Shown here in pieces: positions 5,005 through 8,447 of a stretch of DNA of 8,447 bases. The DNA lies in the NCBI GenBank assembly GCA_020443005.1, contig JAGRJA010000383.1, forward strand, positions 1-8,447, in the 5' to 3' direction. This DNA comes from Pseudomonadales bacterium (lineage in GTDB: Bacteria; Pseudomonadota; Gammaproteobacteria; Pseudomonadales; UBA7239). Within the stretch, counting starts at the first letter, position 1, and each line of letters begins with the position of its first letter. A program made the translations under genes and the position numbers. The notes beneath the pieces are model-generated. The model saw only the letters and a list, made by a program, of their open reading frames with translations, had not been told where the DNA came from and did no database searches.

Positions 5005-6750
5005 ATTGCTTGTGGGGCGGGCAGCCACTGTTCTGGAGAATCTCTTGTTTCTTCTGTAGGGGAACATGTGTTCAATCTTTCCTTTAGCGATATCTTCCTG
5101 CAGTTTTAGCCAGAATTCAGTGGTATAAAGGTCTTTATGGTGTTTTTCGAACGCTTTCTTGGCACTGGGGTTGCCCGTAAAAAACAGGCAAAACTCTTCG
5201 GGGAATACATCGCAAGGGTCGACATGGTACCAGGGGCTTGAAGCCATTTCCTGTTCTTCTGTCTGTGGTGTTGGCACCTTTCTGAAATGACATTCGTCTA
5301 AAAAGCAGATTTCATCATAATCATAGAAGACGACCCTGCCGTGTCTGGTGACCCCAAAGTTTTTTAACAGCATATCGCCGGGAAAGATATTTGCAGATGA
5401 AATTTGTTTGATGGCATTCCCATACTCATCCATTGCCGCTTCGATCTGGGATTCACTCGCTGTTTGCAGATAAAGATTAAGCGGTATCATTTTTCTTTCT
5501 GTGTATAGGTGTTTGATTACAATTTCGTTTTCCAGAAAAATGAGCGCAGAGGGAGCAACTTTTTTCAATTCTTCCAGCAGTTCGTCGGAACATCTGTTCA
5601 GGGGGAGCCGGAAATAGGCGTATTCCTGAGTATCGGCCATTCGACCTACACGGTCGTGCCGGGAAACCAGCTTGTATTTTTCTCTAACGATAGCGTGGGT
5701 GACTTCTTTTGGTGGGTCGAAACGGTCCTTGATTACCTTGAAGACGATGTCAAATGATGGCAGTGTAAAAACAGTCATTACCATGCCTTTTATGCCTGGA
5801 GCGAGCACAAATTTATCTTCGGATTTTTCAAGATGTTTGATGAAATTCCGATAAAACTCGGTTTTTCCGTGTTTGTTAAACCCGATGGAGTTATACAGTT
5901 CCTCGAGGCCTTTGTGTGGTATCAAGCTCTTTAAAAAATTGACAAGATATGAAGGGATGGGCGTTGATACCATGAAATATGAGCGAGTGAAACTGAAAAT
6001 AATGCTGACATCATCCGGCTCAAATATTACTGTATCGATGTAGATTGTTCCGTTTTCATTGTTAAGTATAGGCAGCACAAAGGGAATCGTGTTGTTCTCC
6101 CAGAGCGCACGCCCGACAATATAGGCGCCCTTGTTTCGAAAAAAAATAGATTTGAGAACTTCTATTGATACTTTTGAGCGATCGGTTTTTATTTTGGGGT
6201 ACACAAACTTCTTTATTGCGTAGACAATGTATCTGATGTCTCTCGCCTTGTTTTCATAGGGCAGATTGAAATGAATGTCATCAAGAATGCGTTCGACAAC
6301 CATCGATATACGAGTATCTATTCTATATCTTCGCAGGATGTTGTCATGCCATTCGATGGGGCACTGTTTTTGTGTGCTGTGAATAAACATAATCTCATCA
6401 TCAATTTGCTGGTGATCAAAAAGACTGCATACAATCGAATTGAAGTAGGTTTCCGCGATTTCAATGTTCGGCTTTTCCTGAATGCCCTGACTGTATGCGG
6501 ATTTTATTTTTTTCCATTGGTCGGACTGGAGGATGGTTGAACCTTTGTGGCTGGTTTTGATGCTTTCCAGGGTTTCAATGACAGAATCCTTATACAGGTC
6601 GATTCTGAAGGCCGACATCTCCTGAACTTCTTGCCAGAGGGCATTTTCAAAACGGAACTGCGCCTCGTTTGTGATTTCCTGAAAACGGCTGAAGTAACGA
6701 TTGAATCCGTCGAAAATTATTTCGGCAATGTTTTGTGAGTCTGTCATCAT
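4978..6750 (-). CDS. aceK: Isocitrate dehydrogenase kinase/phosphatase AceK
   Basis: This encodes 590 aa (E. coli 578). AceK phosphorylates and dephosphorylates isocitrate dehydrogenase in the cytoplasm, so isocitrate goes to the glyoxylate bypass or the TCA cycle. The N-terminal regulatory domain covers about 1-310. The kinase-like domain has the ATP loop APGIKGMV (317-324), Lys in FKVIKDRF (K338), RVGRMADTQE (D373 in the position of the E. coli D371 activity switch), NIFPGDMLLKNFGVTRHG (D459, N464) and FYDYDEI (D477), all intact. WYHVDPCDVFPEEF and YRRNKRFS follow as in the family. The start is ATGATG at 6750, with no clear Shine-Dalgarno. The last eight codons and the stop overlap uppP on the other strand, and the tail after KRFS looks lineage-specific. 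There is no aceB or aceA beside it, unlike in enterobacteria, so it is regulated separately. Confidence 0.97.
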   Translation of the reverse strand: MMTDSQNIAEIIFDGFNRYFSRFQEITNEAQFRFENALWQEVQEMSAFRIDLYKDSVIETLESIKTSHKGSTILQSDQWKKIKSAYSQGIQEKPNIEIAETYFNSIVCSLFDHQQIDDEIMFIHSTQKQCPIEWHDNILRRYRIDTRISMVVERILDDIHFNLPYENKARDIRYIVYAIKKFVYPKIKTDRSKVSIEVLKSIFFRNKGAYIVGRALWENNTIPFVLPILNNENGTIYIDTVIFEPDDVSIIFSFTRSYFMVSTPIPSYLVNFLKSLIPHKGLEELYNSIGFNKHGKTEFYRNFIKHLEKSEDKFVLAPGIKGMVMTVFTLPSFDIVFKVIKDRFDPPKEVTHAIVREKYKLVSRHDRVGRMADTQEYAYFRLPLNRCSDELLEELKKVAPSALIFLENEIVIKHLYTERKMIPLNLYLQTASESQIEAAMDEYGNAIKQISSANIFPGDMLLKNFGVTRHGRVVFYDYDEICFLDECHFRKVPTPQTEEQEMASSPWYHVDPCDVFPEEFCLFFTGNPSAKKAFEKHHKDLYTTEFWLKLQEDIAKGKIEHMFPYRRNKRFSRTVAARPTSNSEPEVDVQ

Positions 6751-6843
6751 TATTTTGTGGAAGGTGATTAATATTTCAGTAGTTTATACTTTGGGGAGCT
6801 AAAAGTAAGCGGTATTTTTTCATTGGGTTGGGTGTTGGTTGTC
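6751..6843. promoter_or_regulatory. Divergent promoter region between aceK and the crotonase-family gene
   Basis: This 93-bp spacer must hold promoters for both directions. The best element is AGTTTATACT (6781-6790). It gives a TATACT -10 on the plus strand and TATAAA on the minus strand, so one AT-rich block could serve both genes. No convincing -35 accompanies either. ATTAATAT (6768-6775) is a second -10-like site for the minus strand. No clear operator palindrome was seen. Confidence 0.35.
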
Positions 6844-7932
6844 ATGGTTATATTTTCTGAATGTAAAACAAAAAACGCTGGCTTGATTGGTGTTGTAAAA
6901 CTTTGTTCGCCAGGCACGCTTAATGTGCTGACTTTTGACATGGTTGCTCAAATGAAAGCGCAGCTGGAAAAATGGAACAGAAATGACAATATACTTTTTA
7001 TCTTGATACATGGTCAGGGAAAGTCATTTTGTGCCGGAGGTGATGTGGTTCGCTTACGGCACTCTTCCCGGGAAAAAGACCGGTATCGAGAACGCTTTTT
7101 TTCCACAGAATACGGGCTTGACTATTTGCTGCACACCTATAGCAAACCAGTGCTTTGTTTCGCACAAGGTTATGTGCTTGGAGGCGGTGTGGGTATATTT
7201 ATGGCTGCTTCTCACAAGATCACAACACTGACAACCCGTTGTGCAATGCCCGAGGTGAAAATCGGTTTTTATCCCGATGTTGGTGCATCCTGGTTTCTGG
7301 GTCGTATTAGAAATAACCTGGGCCTGTTTATCGGTTTTTCCGGGTGTGAAATGCTTTCAGGTGACATGGATTTTCTGGCGATAAGCGATTATGTGGTTGA
7401 TCTGCACAAAGGTGAAGACTTGCTTGAAATGATGACTGACAGAGACTGGAGTGCCGACCGTCTTGTCCTGGAGAAAGAGCTTTTGACGCTTCTCAGCACC
7501 CAACAAATCGATAAGTCACTGGTGCCGGCATCGCAAATTTCCATGTATTGCCAGGAAATCGATGGTGCACTTGAACGCGCTGATAGTGCGGCAGCCTTAT
7601 ATCAGAATCTTCAGGCTATATCAGTCAACAATGAATTCTTCGCATCGGTGAAAAAAAATCTTGAGTATGCCTCTCCGTTTAGCCTGAGCATGGTTTTTCA
7701 GCAGCATACCTTTGGTACTCGGCTGTCTTTGGAGGATGTGTTTCGTTTTGAATTTTTTCTCTCGATGCACTTTTCTCTTGAGCGGGACTTTGATGAGGGC
7801 GTCAGAGCATTACTTGTTGATAAGGATAAATCTCCAAAGTGGCAATTTCCTGATCTGGAGTCTGTGCCTGATACCTATATCTCCGAGTTTCTTTATCGGG
7901 TAGAAAAAGATGCTGGAATTTTTTTTAATTGA
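6844..7932 (+). CDS. 3-hydroxyisobutyryl-CoA hydrolase-like enoyl-CoA hydratase/isomerase family protein
   Basis: This encodes 362 aa of the crotonase superfamily, HIBCH branch. The likely reaction is 3-hydroxyisobutyryl-CoA to 3-hydroxyisobutyrate + CoA in valine breakdown. Visible motifs are SFCAGGDVVRL (61-71), the CoA/oxyanion-hole region GYVLGGGVG (109-117), and MPEVKIGFYPDVGAS with E137 and D145, matching the catalytic Glu and Asp of human HIBCH (MPE..IG.FPDVG). The C-terminal extension DFDEGVRALLVDKDKSPKW is typical of hydrolases and absent from plain hydratases of about 260 aa. Some bacterial members have only been annotated as generic hydratases, so substrate is inferred. I chose the ATG at 6844; a TTG at 6823 would add seven hydrophobic residues. 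No strong ribosome-binding site is visible for either. It diverges from aceK and is followed after 21 nt by a cupin gene. Confidence 0.9.
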   Translation: MVIFSECKTKNAGLIGVVKLCSPGTLNVLTFDMVAQMKAQLEKWNRNDNILFILIHGQGKSFCAGGDVVRLRHSSREKDRYRERFFSTEYGLDYLLHTYSKPVLCFAQGYVLGGGVGIFMAASHKITTLTTRCAMPEVKIGFYPDVGASWFLGRIRNNLGLFIGFSGCEMLSGDMDFLAISDYVVDLHKGEDLLEMMTDRDWSADRLVLEKELLTLLSTQQIDKSLVPASQISMYCQEIDGALERADSAAALYQNLQAISVNNEFFASVKKNLEYASPFSLSMVFQQHTFGTRLSLEDVFRFEFFLSMHFSLERDFDEGVRALLVDKDKSPKWQFPDLESVPDTYISEFLYRVEKDAGIFFN

Positions 7933-7953
7933 CTATCGGGTTTGCACAAGGCA

Positions 7954-8447
7954 ATGAAAACGGCAAAAGATTGGTTGGTGTCACTAGGGCTTGAAGCACA
8001 TGAAGAGGGGGGGTATTTCCGCCGAACCTATACTTCTCAAACTGCAGTGCACGAGGGTGTTAGCAAGGTGATGATGAGTAGCATTTTCTATATGTTGACC
8101 AGAGATAGTCCGATTGGCTTCTTGCATAAAAACCGTTCCGATATTATGCATTATTTTCACGCAGGTTCGTCACTGGATTATTATCTGATTGATTCTGACG
8201 GAGAGTTGTCGCAAGTCAGACTTGGGGCCGACCTTGATAAAGGTGAAGTTTTACAACTGCTGGTAAAAGGGGGTAGCTGGAAGGCCTCCAGGCTTCCGGA
8301 GGGAGGCGAGTACGGCCTGATCAGTGAGGCGGTTGTGCCGGGCTTTGACTACAGCGATCGTTTGCTGATAGACCCAGAAAACGCCAATCGGCTGATACAG
8401 CGATACCCTGAGTTGAGAGAGTTTGTCCCACCTTCGCCTGGTCTGTG
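7954..8447 (+). CDS. DUF985-type cupin protein, 3' end outside window
   Basis: The frame is open from the ATG at 7954 to the window end, 164 complete codons, so only the last few residues are probably missing. It matches the cupin_5/DUF985 family, which includes yeast YML079w: LGLEAHEEGGYFRRTY near the N-terminus, SSIFYMLT, a metal/ligand-site-like stretch LHKNRSDIMHYFHAGSSLDY, then LVKGGSWKASRLPEGGEYGLI and VVPGFDYSDR. Members are small beta-barrel proteins of mostly unknown function; some relatives resemble sugar-nucleotide epimerases structurally. The start follows a short AAGG (7948-7951) and lies 21 nt after the preceding stop, so it is likely co-transcribed with the crotonase-family gene. 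No functional link between the two is established by the sequence. Confidence 0.88.
   Translation, partial: MKTAKDWLVSLGLEAHEEGGYFRRTYTSQTAVHEGVSKVMMSSIFYMLTRDSPIGFLHKNRSDIMHYFHAGSSLDYYLIDSDGELSQVRLGADLDKGEVLQLLVKGGSWKASRLPEGGEYGLISEAVVPGFDYSDRLLIDPENANRLIQRYPELREFVPPSPGL

Noticed and set aside
4896..5087. A plus-strand open frame across the uppP/aceK junction
   Set aside because: It is out of frame with uppP and antisense to aceK. Its composition is not protein-like and it has no ribosome-binding site.
6271..6540. An 89-aa plus-strand open frame inside aceK
   Set aside because: It is antisense to well-conserved AceK coding sequence with no ribosome-binding site or recognisable domain.

Overview
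The window looks like chromosomal DNA from a gammaproteobacterium of moderate to low GC content. Three things support this: a RelA-type (not SpoT-neighbourhood) stringent factor directly followed by mazG without mazEF, as in pseudomonads and relatives; a Gram-negative-type adenylate kinase and a tsaB gene close together; and AceK, a regulator largely confined to Proteobacteria. I cannot name the genus. No transposase, phage, tRNA, rRNA or CRISPR signal was seen, and no intergenic stretch exceeds about 300 bases.

Left part, plus strand (1-2330): the 3' end of relA, then mazG after a 2-nt gap, then adk after about 100 nt, closed by a clear intrinsic terminator. RelA makes (p)ppGpp, MazG removes abnormal or excess NTPs, and Adk balances adenylates, so this is a nucleotide-homeostasis block.

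Middle, plus strand (2330-5004): an AT-rich leader precedes a very Lys/Ala-rich histone H1-like protein of 277 aa, which is closed by a long hairpin terminator. Only 16 nt later comes tsaB (tRNA t6A synthesis), then uppP/bacA (undecaprenyl-diphosphate phosphatase) after 9 nt. The uppP reading frame carries an in-frame TGA at codon 100, although the sequence on both sides remains well conserved. This is the most notable anomaly in the window.

Right part (4978-8447): aceK (isocitrate dehydrogenase kinase/phosphatase) lies on the minus strand and overlaps the uppP 3' end tail to tail by 27 nt. Divergent from it, across a 93-bp spacer, is a gene for a 3-hydroxyisobutyryl-CoA hydrolase-like member of the crotonase family. 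A DUF985-type cupin gene follows and is cut by the window end. AceK sits here without aceA or aceB. Taken together the right half concerns carbon flow through acyl-CoAs and the glyoxylate branch, but that link is only inferred from proximity.

Most of the window is ordinary core genome. I found no convincing new multi-gene system. The items worth checking are the uppP stop codon, the codon-registered uppP/aceK overlap, the histone-like gene with its leader and A-rich slippery runs, and the tsaB start placed right behind a terminator.
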